DNA of 12,177 nt from Fen-1118 sp964491625 (GTDB lineage Bacteria; Myxococcota_A; Polyangia; Fen-1088), in assembly GCA_964491625.1 (NCBI GenBank), contig CAZBIU010000208.1:1-12177 (forward strand). The letters are read 5' to 3'. Under the pieces are notes generated by a model. It was not told where the DNA came from. It made no database searches and saw only the letters and a list, made by a program, of their open reading frames with translations. This document shows, in pieces, positions 5,318-12,177 of this stretch. The first letter of the stretch is position 1. Each line of letters opens with the position of its first letter. The position numbers were made by a program, and so were the translations under genes.

Positions 5318-6679
5318 ATGCGCCTCATCTTCGACCGTGGAACCATCGTGCTTTTGGGACTCGACCGCGCCGACTCCGACGCGCACGCGAATCTGCCCGG
5401 CGCTCTGTGGGATCCGCGTATCGCGGCCCTGCGCTGTCCGGCCCGCTATCACGACGAGCTGGTCGCGGATCTCGCACGCAGGGGTGTCCGGTTTACGGAC
5501 GAAGTGGCCGGACCGAGGGCAACCTTGCCGGCGAAAACCGCCACCGTCGATCTGCGGCCGTATCAGGAAGCGGCGCTGGCGAGCTGGGAATTGGCCGGCC
5601 GGCGCGGTATCGCGGTGTTGCCGACCGGTTCGGGCAAGACCCGTCTGGCCATCGCGGCCATCGCCAGAATCGGGGCGCCCACGCTGTGCCTGGTCCCGAC
5701 CCGGGTGCTGCTCGACCAGTGGGTACGAAGCCTGCGCGAGATGCTGGGCTTCGAGCCAGGACGGTTGGGCGACGGCGAGCACCGGGTTGGGTTCGTCACG
5801 GTGGCGACCTTTGAAAGTGCGTGGCGCCACATGCATCGGCTCGGCAACCAGTTCAAACTGTTGGTGGTCGACGAAGCCCACCACTTCGGAAGCGGAATGC
5901 GCGATGAGGCGCTCGACATGTGCACGGCTGCCATGCGCCTCGGCCTTACCGCGACCAACCCGGGCGGCAGGCACGCCGCACGCCTGGAAGAGCTCATCGG
6001 ACCTGCCGTGTACGAATTGCGTGTGGAAGCGCTGACCGGCGAATTCCTGGCGCCGTTCGAGACCGTGGTCCTGAATCTCGACCTCACCGACGAGGAGCGC
6101 GCCGAATACGAATCGCTGATGGCGACCTTCGGCGATACCATGCGCAGGTTCAAGCGAATGGCACCCGGCGCGACCTGGGACGAGTTTGCCAAGGCGGCGG
6201 CGCAGTCCGATGCGGGCCGCCGAGCCATCGCGGCCTGGCACCAGGCCAAGCGAATCACCGCGTTTCCCAGCGCCAAACGGGCCATGGTGGGCGCCTTGCT
6301 CGATCGGCACCGTGCTTCGCGCACCATCGTCTTCACGGCGGACAATCCCACCGCCTATGCCATCAGCCGAGCTCACTTCATCATGCCGCTCACCTGCGAC
6401 ATCAAACGCAAAGAGCGCGAACGGGTGCTCGCGCTCTTCCAGGAAGGCAAGCTGACCGCGTTGGTGTCCGCGCAGGTCCTAAACGAAGGCCTCGACGTTC
6501 CTGACGCCGAGGTCGGCATCATCGTGGCCGGTAGCCGAGGCGAGCGCGAGCACGTCCAGCGGGTTGGTCGCGTGCTGCGCCCGCGCCCCGGCAAGCGCGC
6601 CCTGGTCTACGAGCTGGTGGTACGCGCCAGCGCCGAGGTCGGCCAATCTCGCAAACGGAGAAGCGCCCTTGCTGCCTGA
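5318..6679 (+). CDS. xpb: archaeal-type XPB DNA helicase (SF2)
   Basis: The 453-residue protein has an N-terminal domain (1-75, damage-recognition-like position), then RPYQ, Walker A LPTGSGKT (101-108), DEAH (185-188), GLTAT (209-213) and the second RecA domain with IVFTADN, VSAQVLNEGLDVPDA and QRVGRVLRP (414-422). The order and wording follow archaeal XPB closely. XPB translocates on and opens DNA in nucleotide excision repair and, in archaea, acts with the nuclease Bax1, which is encoded by the next gene. After GLTAT this protein reads NPGGRH, where characterised XPBs have an Arg-Glu-Asp (RED) motif before GRH or a similar sequence, so RED is missing. I chose ATG 5318 because homology begins there (MRLIFDRGT); the longer frame to 5219 runs through the promoter region. 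Confidence 0.9.
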   Translation: MRLIFDRGTIVLLGLDRADSDAHANLPGALWDPRIAALRCPARYHDELVADLARRGVRFTDEVAGPRATLPAKTATVDLRPYQEAALASWELAGRRGIAVLPTGSGKTRLAIAAIARIGAPTLCLVPTRVLLDQWVRSLREMLGFEPGRLGDGEHRVGFVTVATFESAWRHMHRLGNQFKLLVVDEAHHFGSGMRDEALDMCTAAMRLGLTATNPGGRHAARLEELIGPAVYELRVEALTGEFLAPFETVVLNLDLTDEERAEYESLMATFGDTMRRFKRMAPGATWDEFAKAAAQSDAGRRAIAAWHQAKRITAFPSAKRAMVGALLDRHRASRTIVFTADNPTAYAISRAHFIMPLTCDIKRKERERVLALFQEGKLTALVSAQVLNEGLDVPDAEVGIIVAGSRGEREHVQRVGRVLRPRPGKRALVYELVVRASAEVGQSRKRRSALAA

Positions 6680-7820
6680 ATCGCAGATCCCTTTCCGCAT
6701 CGTCGACGGTCACGTCTTGCCCGGATTTCTCGACGCGCGCGACATTCCGTGGCTGCGCGTTCTCATGCAAGAGGTCGACCGCTTCTGCGGCCTGCCGGTG
6801 CGCGAGCTTCTCGAACGGCTGCGCCAGCCTCTGCCCTGCGCGGCCCCCACGTTCAAGCTTCGCGCCGCCAAGGGCGTGTTGCTGCGCTTGTGGAAGAGCG
6901 AGCTTTGTGCGGAGGCGCCGCCGGAAGAGGTGCGCGAGGCTTTGTTTCGAGCGGCCGCAGGCATCGACCGAGCGTCGCGCGCATCGGCCTTGGAGAGCGC
7001 CGCGCGAGCATTGAAGATCGCCCCAGCGACCGTGGAACGCACTCTGTTCGCCGATCTCCCGGGCGAGAAGCTGGTCGCGGCCCCTGCGAGCGTGCCGTCA
7101 CCCGGCGACGTGGCCCTGCGGATCAATCTACTTATCGTGCGCGGTCTTCTGTTTCACGCCCGGCGGGTTCGCATCAAGGCCGAGGGAGCCACCAGACCTT
7201 TGGTCCGTCAGGCCAAGCTGCGCGGGCTCATTTGCGCCGTCACCCGCCAAGGCGACAGCGATCCCGTGCTCGACCTGTCGGGACCATTCACGGTCTTTCG
7301 CCACACCTTGCTTTACGGGCGGGCACTGGGGGAGCTGGTGCAGTTCCTTCCCCACGCCGCCCACTTTCGCCTACGCGCCGAATGCGTCTTGCGCGAGCAA
7401 GAGGCGGTACTCGATTTGCAAAGTGGCGACCCGATCTTTCCCGCCGAGACGGCGCAGTCTTTTGACAGCAAATTGGAAGCCCGCTTCGCCAAAGACTTCG
7501 CGAAGGTCGCGCCCGACTGGGACCTTGTGCGCGAGCCGGAGCCGGTTGCGGCCGGCGGAACCATCATCTTTCCCGACTTTTCGCTACGCCACCGTCTTCT
7601 GCCCGAGCGCAAGTTCCTGGTGGAGATCATGGGCTTCTGGACGGCCGAGTACGTAGAACGCAAGCTCGCACTCCTGCGCCAGGCGAACATCCCGAGCTTG
7701 GTCCTTTGTCTGGACGAAGACCGCAAGTGCGGCGACGCCGAATTGCCGCCCGACGCGCGGGTGGTGCGCTTTCGCCGCCGGATCAATCCGCAGGATGTGT
7801 TGGCGGCGGTTGCACGGTAG
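6669..7820 (+). CDS. bax1: Bax1-like nuclease, XPB partner (DUF790)
   Basis: The 383-residue protein belongs to the DUF790/Bax1 family, the structure-specific nuclease that binds XPB in archaea and cuts beside the opened DNA. The C-terminal nuclease core shows PDF (302-304) and EIMGFWT (319-325), the PD-(D/E)xK-like hallmark of the family, followed by EYVERKLALL. The N-terminal 200 residues are mostly helical, as in Bax1. The start is best placed at TTG 6669, with GGAGAAG (6658-6664) just upstream. It overlaps the helicase stop by 11 nt, implying translational coupling. The in-frame ATG at 6564 would overlap the helicase by over 110 nt and add residues without family resemblance. Confidence 0.88.
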   Translation: MLPESQIPFRIVDGHVLPGFLDARDIPWLRVLMQEVDRFCGLPVRELLERLRQPLPCAAPTFKLRAAKGVLLRLWKSELCAEAPPEEVREALFRAAAGIDRASRASALESAARALKIAPATVERTLFADLPGEKLVAAPASVPSPGDVALRINLLIVRGLLFHARRVRIKAEGATRPLVRQAKLRGLICAVTRQGDSDPVLDLSGPFTVFRHTLLYGRALGELVQFLPHAAHFRLRAECVLREQEAVLDLQSGDPIFPAETAQSFDSKLEARFAKDFAKVAPDWDLVREPEPVAAGGTIIFPDFSLRHRLLPERKFLVEIMGFWTAEYVERKLALLRQANIPSLVLCLDEDRKCGDAELPPDARVVRFRRRINPQDVLAAVAR

Positions 7821-7848
7821 CGCCACGAGACGCCGGCCACCCTCGCGG

Positions 7849-8910
7849 TCAGCGATTCGCCGCCGGCCAGTAGTCCTCGACGCGCCAAATGGCGTCTTGC
7901 CGCCGCAGCGACACCCGCCACGCCTCGACCGCGCCCGCGTTCTGGATCTGGGCCCGCGCCCGCGCCCGTTCGCCTCGAACTGCGACCTGGTCGATCCTGT
8001 CGGGAGCGGCGTGCGCCGGATGTTCGGCTTCGATGGTGGCGAAGTAGCTCGAAATCGCGTCGGACACCTCGGCGGCGTCACCGGTCTGTTCCGCTGGCGA
8101 AGACACTCGCGGCGACCGCGCACGTTCCTCGAACTTCTTTAGCGCATCCCACTCGGACTTCCCACCGCTTCGCACCAACATTCGGTAGACGGCTTGCCGC
8201 GCACGGCGGAGCTCGTCGGCGTCGCGGCTTGGATCGGGTTGGTGGGGTGCGACGAACCATGCGGGCGGATCGAACAGAATGGCGGTCAGACGAGGAAACA
8301 ACGGGCCTTGGTCGAACCCGGCCAGCCCCGCGATCGCCAGCCTCAAATTGGCGACAGCATTTGTGTACCGTGTGATCTCGGCCCTCTGCGCTGGCGCGCT
8401 CGGATTGTCCACCCCGTGCGAAGGCTTCGGCGGGATGGGCAAGTCCAAGATTGCTCGAAGCGCGGGCATCGCGGCTTCGATCTGCAGGAAGGCCGCCAGA
8501 GCCGCCGCCTGACTTCTGACCGGCGACATCGGATCCCCCGCCAGCGCGGTCAAGATCGCCTGATGGTCGGGCACCGCCAAGATCGCTGCCAGCCGGTCTT
8601 CCGGGACGGGCAGCCGGTACTTCGATCCCGTCCACGGTGGCAGCTGCTGCGTATCGAGCAGCACCTGCGCGTCCAACAGAGCCTGAAGCACCTTCTGCGG
8701 GTCCGCCGGCGGCGGCCGATCGAACAGGCCCGCATTGCCGACCCTGCGTGCGTGCTCGATATCAATCGCACTTGGCATGTGTGGCGAAGGGGCCGGCTCC
8801 CACACTGGCGTCGGGTCAGGCGTGGGCGCTGGCCGAGGCGGCGGAGCGCGAATCTCCATAGCGCCGCATGCGGAACCCAAGAGCAGACAGGTCCAACAAG
8901 AAGCCCTCAT
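7849..8910 (-). CDS. exported HEAT-repeat-like lipoprotein, unknown function
   Basis: The 353-residue product has a short signal peptide ending in LLLGSAC (Cys15; the lipobox is degenerate, so it may be simply secreted). A Pro-rich linker follows (about 20-45, many PAP/PTP repeats). The body is alpha-helical and Ala/Leu-rich, with paired helices such as DHQAILTALAGDPMSPVRSQ and EAAMPALRAIL that resemble HEAT repeats. The C-terminus ends WRVEDYWP. I chose the ATG at 8910 because the signal peptide starts there and a TACAAT box sits exactly 6 nt upstream; the frame extends further to 9006 without support. It converges on bax1, with 28 nt between stop codons and no clear terminator. Confidence 0.7.
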   Translation of the reverse strand: MRASCWTCLLLGSACGAMEIRAPPPRPAPTPDPTPVWEPAPSPHMPSAIDIEHARRVGNAGLFDRPPPADPQKVLQALLDAQVLLDTQQLPPWTGSKYRLPVPEDRLAAILAVPDHQAILTALAGDPMSPVRSQAAALAAFLQIEAAMPALRAILDLPIPPKPSHGVDNPSAPAQRAEITRYTNAVANLRLAIAGLAGFDQGPLFPRLTAILFDPPAWFVAPHQPDPSRDADELRRARQAVYRMLVRSGGKSEWDALKKFEERARSPRVSSPAEQTGDAAEVSDAISSYFATIEAEHPAHAAPDRIDQVAVRGERARARAQIQNAGAVEAWRVSLRRQDAIWRVEDYWPAANR

Positions 8911-8916
8911 AGCCCG

Positions 8917-8922
8917 ATTGTA
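8917..8922 (-). promoter_or_regulatory. -10 element TACAAT, leaderless start
   Basis: On the minus strand TACAAT (8922 to 8917) is followed by 6 nt and then the ATG at 8910. There is no Shine-Dalgarno between them. The geometry is identical to that at 95-107 and 754-766. No -35 consensus is visible. Confidence 0.5.
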
Positions 8923-9060
8923 GACCAAGACCGGGGAGAGGTGGCGACGGGCCTGCCCAGCGGGCCAACGGCGGTTGCCCCGCTCTGTCGCGGGATGCGA
9001 TTGCATTAATCCAGACTTGTCTTGTCATATTTACTTGCAGCCGAGCCGAATCTAGCGAGC

Positions 9061-9066
9061 TATGCT
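9061..9066 (+). promoter_or_regulatory. possible -10 TATGCT for apaG
   Basis: TATGCT lies 33 nt before the apaG start. A TTGCAG (9035-9040) upstream could be a -35, but the 20-nt spacing is long. The 189-nt gap between the divergent HEAT-protein gene and apaG (8911-9099) holds this and the minus-strand TACAAT box, and nothing else I recognise. Confidence 0.3.
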
Positions 9067-9099
9067 GACGGGAGAAGCCCTTGCCACGAGGTGCACACT

Positions 9100-9510
9100 A
9101 TGATCTCCTTTCCTGAAAATCCGGCCCAGCCCGACGAGAGCATCGTCGTGCGAGCCGTCAGCGCCTACCTACCGGACGAATCCGATCTGTCGAACCCCTA
9201 CGAGAGAAAGTACGTCTTCGCGTACCACATCGAAATCGAAAATCAGGGCTTACGCACTGTGAAGCTCCTGTCGCGCCACTGGTGGATCACCGACGCCGAC
9301 CGGGGCGTACGCGAGGTCGAGGGGGCGGGCGTGGTCGGCCAGCAACCCATCATTGCGCCTGGCGAAGTGTTCAGCTATTCGAGCTGGTGCGTGATGCCCA
9401 CGCCGCTCGGCTGGATGCGGGGCACCTATTCCATGTTGACTGCGGCGGGCGAAGCCATCGAGGTGCCGATTCCGACCTTCAGCCTGGCCACGCCCGCGGC
9501 CCTCAACTGA
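9100..9510 (+). CDS. apaG: ApaG family protein (DUF525)
   Basis: The 136-residue single-domain protein matches ApaG along its length: VRAVSAYLPDESD, YVFAYHIEIENQG, LLSRHWWITDADR, then EGAGVVGQQPIIAPGEVFSY and the C-terminal MRGTYSM...EVPIPTFSL. ApaG has a fibronectin-III-like immunoglobulin fold, is widespread in proteobacteria, and was linked genetically to Co2+/Mg2+ handling. The biochemical role is unclear, and the usual partner apaH is not next to it here. I chose ATG 9100, with GAGG 8 nt upstream. The frame is open further upstream to 9022, but that part has no family match. Confidence 0.93.
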   Translation: MISFPENPAQPDESIVVRAVSAYLPDESDLSNPYERKYVFAYHIEIENQGLRTVKLLSRHWWITDADRGVREVEGAGVVGQQPIIAPGEVFSYSSWCVMPTPLGWMRGTYSMLTAAGEAIEVPIPTFSLATPAALN

Positions 9511-9616
9511 TGTAACGGCCAAAGCGTCGCGTTTTGCCGACCGGAATTCGCGGTGGCCCCGCCCGAGGCCACTTTGAGCTATCATGGTCGTTTCTTCCTT
9601 TCCAACGGAGGAGTCC

Positions 9617-10690
9617 ATGGATCTGCGGCGAATCTCTGCGTCGACCGGCGCCTTGCTGGCGTCCCTAGCCGTGGGCCCGTCGGGGCAGGCATCCAACGTC
9701 TGCAACGAAACGGTTCCCTCGACGCACATAATCGACGGCATTCCCAGCTACAGCCAGTGCACGGATTCCACGAACAGCCCCATCTACTCCAACAACGGCG
9801 TTGACACCGCAACCGCCTCGGGTGGCACGGGCTGGGTGCGCACACAGTCGAGCGGCGGGTACCAGTGCACGGAATTGGCCCATCGCTACCTCTACTTCAA
9901 GTGGAGCGTGCAGAGCGTCCCCAACGGCAATGCGGGCACCTGGTGCGATGGCACCATTCCTAGCGGCCTGGTCAAGACCACGACGCCCATCCATGGCGAC
10001 TTGGTCGTCTTCGCCCCCGGAATCTGCGGGGCCGATTCCACCACCGGCCACGTGGCCGTGGTCGACGTAGTCGGGACCGATTCGAGCGTAACCTTCGTCG
10101 AGCAAAACCAAGCTAACCGGCGCAAGTGCTCGCTGGCGAACACAACCTGTTTTCTGCACGCCACTGCCAACACCGGCGAGGCGGTGGACGGCGGTATCCC
10201 GGCGGACGCAGCGCCCGATGCAAGCATCGGCGACGTGGCCATGCAGGCCGACGGAAGCGGCCGCCGGAGTGATGCTTTCTTATTCCCTGATCGACCGGAG
10301 TTGGGTGCGGGCGGCGCGACGGGCACGGGTGGAGCCGGCGGCGTCGCAAGCTCGGGTGGCGCAGGCGGCACCGCGGCCGGCACCACAACTGCCGGCGGAA
10401 GGACTGGCGCAGGCGGCTCGGGCGGAAGCGGAGGCGCGAGCGGCTCGGGCGATGCCGGCGGTTCTGGCGGCGCTTTGTCGGTGAGCACACCGACCGGAGC
10501 TGGCGGTTCGACGCCCGCCGCAACGGCCGCGCCGGCCAGTCCGTCAGGCGGTTGCACCTGTCGATTGGCCGGGGGCGGCAATCGCGGTAACGATTGCGAC
10601 ACACGGCTTGCCCTTCTGCTGATAGGGTTGGCCCTCGGCAGCCGGCGCCTGGTTCGAGGTCGCCGCAACGGAAAGAGGAAGCCTGATTAG
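9617..10690 (+). CDS. secreted CHAP-domain hydrolase with Gly-rich stalk and MYXO-CTERM-like anchor
   Basis: The product has 357 residues. The signal peptide is 1-25 (MDLRR, hydrophobic core, cleavage near GQA). A CHAP cysteine peptidase/amidase domain follows (about 55-175), with Cys84 in GGYQCTELAHRY, GDLVVF (127-132), His145 in GHVAVVDVV and a VEQN element (161-164), the expected catalytic set for peptidoglycan or peptide cleavage. An Asp/Ala linker and a roughly 65-residue Gly/Ala/Ser-rich stalk precede GCTC, a hydrophobic stretch (RLALLLIGLALG) and an Arg/Lys-rich end. This tripartite tail resembles MYXO-CTERM sorting signals that hold proteins at the myxobacterial surface. The start has a strong SD GGAGGAG (9607-9613), and a TATCAT (9580-9585) may be the -10. 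The tautomerase gene follows 9 nt later. Confidence 0.85.
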   Translation: MDLRRISASTGALLASLAVGPSGQASNVCNETVPSTHIIDGIPSYSQCTDSTNSPIYSNNGVDTATASGGTGWVRTQSSGGYQCTELAHRYLYFKWSVQSVPNGNAGTWCDGTIPSGLVKTTTPIHGDLVVFAPGICGADSTTGHVAVVDVVGTDSSVTFVEQNQANRRKCSLANTTCFLHATANTGEAVDGGIPADAAPDASIGDVAMQADGSGRRSDAFLFPDRPELGAGGATGTGGAGGVASSGGAGGTAAGTTTAGGRTGAGGSGGSGGASGSGDAGGSGGALSVSTPTGAGGSTPAATAAPASPSGGCTCRLAGGGNRGNDCDTRLALLLIGLALGSRRLVRGRRNGKRKPD

Positions 10691-10699
10691 GAGGTCGCC

Positions 10700-11089
10700 A
10701 TGCCACTCGTAAAACTGGAAACCCGCCGTGGGCTCAGGCCGGAAACCAAGAAGGCCCTGTTTGACGCCGTTCACGCTTCACTAATGTTCGCGTTCCACAT
10801 CCCCGACCGCGACCACAACCAACGCTTTGTCGAATACGCACCCGAGGACTTTGAGATTCCGCCGGGCCGCGGAGAGCGCTTTGTTGTCGTCGAGATCGTG
10901 GCCTTCGCCGGACGCTCAATCGATGCCAAACGAGCTCTTTACAAGGACATCGTCGACCGATTTCAGGCGCTCGGCATTCCGCGCGAGGACGTCTTCATCG
11001 TGCTGCACGACACTCCGACCGAGAACTGGGGCCTGCGCGGCGGGGTCGCCGGCTGCGACATCGATTTCGAGTTCAAGATCGACGTGTAG
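10700..11089 (+). CDS. tautomerase superfamily protein (Tautomerase_2-like)
   Basis: The 129-residue product begins MPLVKLETRRG, so Met removal exposes the N-terminal proline that serves as catalytic base in the 4-oxalocrotonate tautomerase superfamily. The C-terminal PREDVFIVLHDTPTENWGLRGG is the hallmark of the longer, roughly 130-residue members. Members isomerise keto-enol pairs or dehalogenate small acids; the substrate cannot be told from sequence. The product should be cytoplasmic. It starts 9 nt after the CHAP gene with a near-perfect SD (AGGAGGT), so the two are probably co-transcribed although their products act in different compartments. Confidence 0.9.
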   Translation: MPLVKLETRRGLRPETKKALFDAVHASLMFAFHIPDRDHNQRFVEYAPEDFEIPPGRGERFVVVEIVAFAGRSIDAKRALYKDIVDRFQALGIPREDVFIVLHDTPTENWGLRGGVAGCDIDFEFKIDV

Positions 11090-11346
11090 GTAGCGTCGTC
11101 CGCCTTGCGCGCAAGCGCCCGAACGAATCCCGGCTGCTGGAGCAGGCTCTCGATCGTGTAGCCGGTCTGTCCGAGCAGCGATCGATCCTGCGCGAAGGCA
11201 GTCGCCACCCGCCCTTCGGACTTGCCAGCCTTCGCGACCACCGTGGGTCATCAGTTGGCGAGCGACCCAGGGGATGTCAGCAGCCGTCACGACGTAGTCC
11301 TTCGCACGGGGCCGCTTATGATGTTTTTCAAGTCGGTACGGGCGAA
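11090..11346 (-). pseudogene. possible frameshifted minus-strand gene remnant
   Basis: On the minus strand one frame gives YRLEKHHKRPRAKDYVVTAA then DIPWVARQLMTHGG. Near 11237 the protein-like reading switches frame to VAKAGKSEGRVATAFAQD, then RSLLGQTGYTIESLLQQPGF and VRALARKADDA, before running into the tautomerase gene. Neither part has a good start with SD. The composition looks like a real protein broken by one frameshift and truncated at the tautomerase stop, but I do not recognise a family and a chance GC-rich frame is possible. Nothing else is recognised between 11090 and 11480, apart from a perfect 12-bp palindrome CTTGCGCGCAAG (11104-11115). Confidence 0.25.
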
Positions 11347-11411
11347 TGCGGCCACGGGGGCACGGCCACGCTCGGCATAGGTCGCGTTCTGGGAGGATCT
11401 CTTGCAGTCAT

Positions 11412-11440
11412 TTGACAGCGCCAGTGTTACCGAGGACTCT
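11412..11440 (+). promoter_or_regulatory. possible promoter with consensus -35 (TTGACA)
   Basis: A perfect TTGACA at 11412-11417 is followed, at 17-nt spacing, by GACTCT (11435-11440), a poor -10. It lies about 70 nt before the lipoprotein start at 11510. Confidence 0.3.
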
Positions 11441-11509
11441 GGGATGAGCCGGGACGCTTCGAAGAGCGGTCTCTCGGCGCACATGGAATTCATCGAGAAG
11501 GAGTGCGAG

Positions 11510-12177
11510 ATGCGTTTGTCTCAGATTCTCCGTTCGATTGGTCTTCGTTCCTTGATCCAAGGCGTGCCGATCGCGGTTGTGCTTGGAGCGGGAGCCTGTG
11601 GCTCCAGCCATCCTCCCTCATCGCCGTCGCCCACCTCTCCGCCGTCCGGTTCGGATTCCGGGACCGGAAGCAAGACGCTCTACGTCGGCGTCGAGCTGAC
11701 CTTGAGCTCGCTCGGCGCGGATGCGACGCCGGCGCCCTCGCTGAGCGTCGTGCTCGCGCAGTCTGCGCGCGGTGCCTCGCCCGTGAGCAATGCAACGGTC
11801 AAGCTCACCGCAACCGACGGTACATCGGTCACCGCCAGTGAAAGCTCCAGCGTCCCGGGCTCCTACCAAGCGTCGAATTTCACTTGGGAGCCGAGCTGGC
11901 ACCTTGAGATTGCGGCAGGCTCGGACCACCTGGAAGCAGGCGTCGTGGCGCCCGGGAGAACCAGAATCACCGCGCCCGCACCGAACGCCACCGTGCCCGC
12001 TGGGCAAGTCGAATTTCAGTGGACCGACGACTGGGGCAACAAGGCGCAGTCGACCTGGGTCAGCCCGTGCTGTGGACAAAGCGTGGTTGACTTGACCGAC
12101 TCCGGTTCTGGTTCGGCGCCCGCCGTTGCACCAGGAGGCGTGTATTTCATTTACCGACAGGACGTCACCCCTCTGGC
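11510..12177 (+). CDS. putative lipoprotein with Ig-like domains, partial (runs off the right edge)
   Basis: An open frame of 222 codons continues past the end of the window without a stop. The start ATG 11510 has an SD AAGGAG (11498-11503) 6 nt upstream; an in-frame ATG at 11483 is less well placed. The N-terminus has Arg residues and then a hydrophobic core ending in VLGAGAC (Cys30, the probable lipid attachment; non-canonical lipobox). A Ser/Pro/Gly linker (about 31-52) follows, then beta-rich sequence (SNATVKLTATDG, VPGSYQAS). A segment RITAPAPNATVPAGQVEFQW is typical of Ig/fibronectin-like surface modules. The protein is probably outer-membrane anchored and exposed. No catalytic motif is seen in the visible part. 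Confidence 0.7.
   Translation, partial: MRLSQILRSIGLRSLIQGVPIAVVLGAGACGSSHPPSSPSPTSPPSGSDSGTGSKTLYVGVELTLSSLGADATPAPSLSVVLAQSARGASPVSNATVKLTATDGTSVTASESSSVPGSYQASNFTWEPSWHLEIAAGSDHLEAGVVAPGRTRITAPAPNATVPAGQVEFQWTDDWGNKAQSTWVSPCCGQSVVDLTDSGSGSAPAVAPGGVYFIYRQDVTPL

Noticed and set aside
5195..6376. 393-codon minus-strand open frame
   Set aside because: Antisense to the XPB helicase, whose seven helicase motifs are intact. No SD or recognisable domain.
9022..9099. N-terminal extension of apaG
   Set aside because: The frame is open, but ApaG homology begins after Met at 9100, which has its own SD. The extension covers the likely promoter.
10290..10480. Tandem repeat or CRISPR-like array in the Gly-rich stretch
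   Set aside because: The periodicity comes from GGC/GGA-type codons encoding the Gly/Ala/Ser stalk. There are no constant repeats with unique spacers.

Overview
The window is GC-rich and strongly GC3-biased. One secreted protein carries a glycine-rich stalk and a C-terminal Cys-x-Cys / hydrophobic / Arg-rich tail of the MYXO-CTERM type, and several short-lipobox lipoproteins are present. Together these point to a myxobacterium (Myxococcota, probably Polyangia-like). That assignment is an inference from protein style; there is no rRNA or other marker gene here.

Layout. Positions 1-49 look like one end of an insertion sequence. Then come a 48-residue six-cysteine microprotein (107-253), a small OB-fold DNA-binding protein with an SSB-type acidic tip (377-730) and a beta-propeller lipoprotein (766-2133). 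Positions 2139-4680 are a foreign block: two inverted arms of about 585 bp, each holding a structured leader, a four-helix-bundle protein gene and a terminator-like hairpin. The arms flank the 3' half of an IS1-like transposase and a low-GC two-TM membrane protein. The block sits exactly between the stop codons of two convergent host genes, the propeller lipoprotein and a ferritin-like diiron protein (4683-5198, minus).

Divergent from the ferritin-like gene is a two-gene operon (5318-7820) for an archaeal-type XPB helicase and its nuclease partner Bax1 (DUF790), translationally coupled. Converging on it is a HEAT-type exported protein (7849-8910, minus). The right part holds apaG (9100-9510), a secreted CHAP-domain hydrolase with a MYXO-CTERM-like anchor (9617-10690), a tautomerase 9 nt behind it (10700-11089), a stretch with a possible decayed minus-strand gene (11090-11346), and the start of a lipoprotein that runs off the window (11510-12177).

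The most unusual signals are: (1) the four-helix-bundle repeat unit, whose two copies differ mainly at synonymous codon positions and keep their hairpins, behaving like a selected, dispersed element rather than a fresh duplication; (2) an archaeal-type XPB-Bax1 pair lacking the RED motif; (3) three unrelated genes with the same leaderless start architecture, TACAAT, exactly 6 nt, then ATG.
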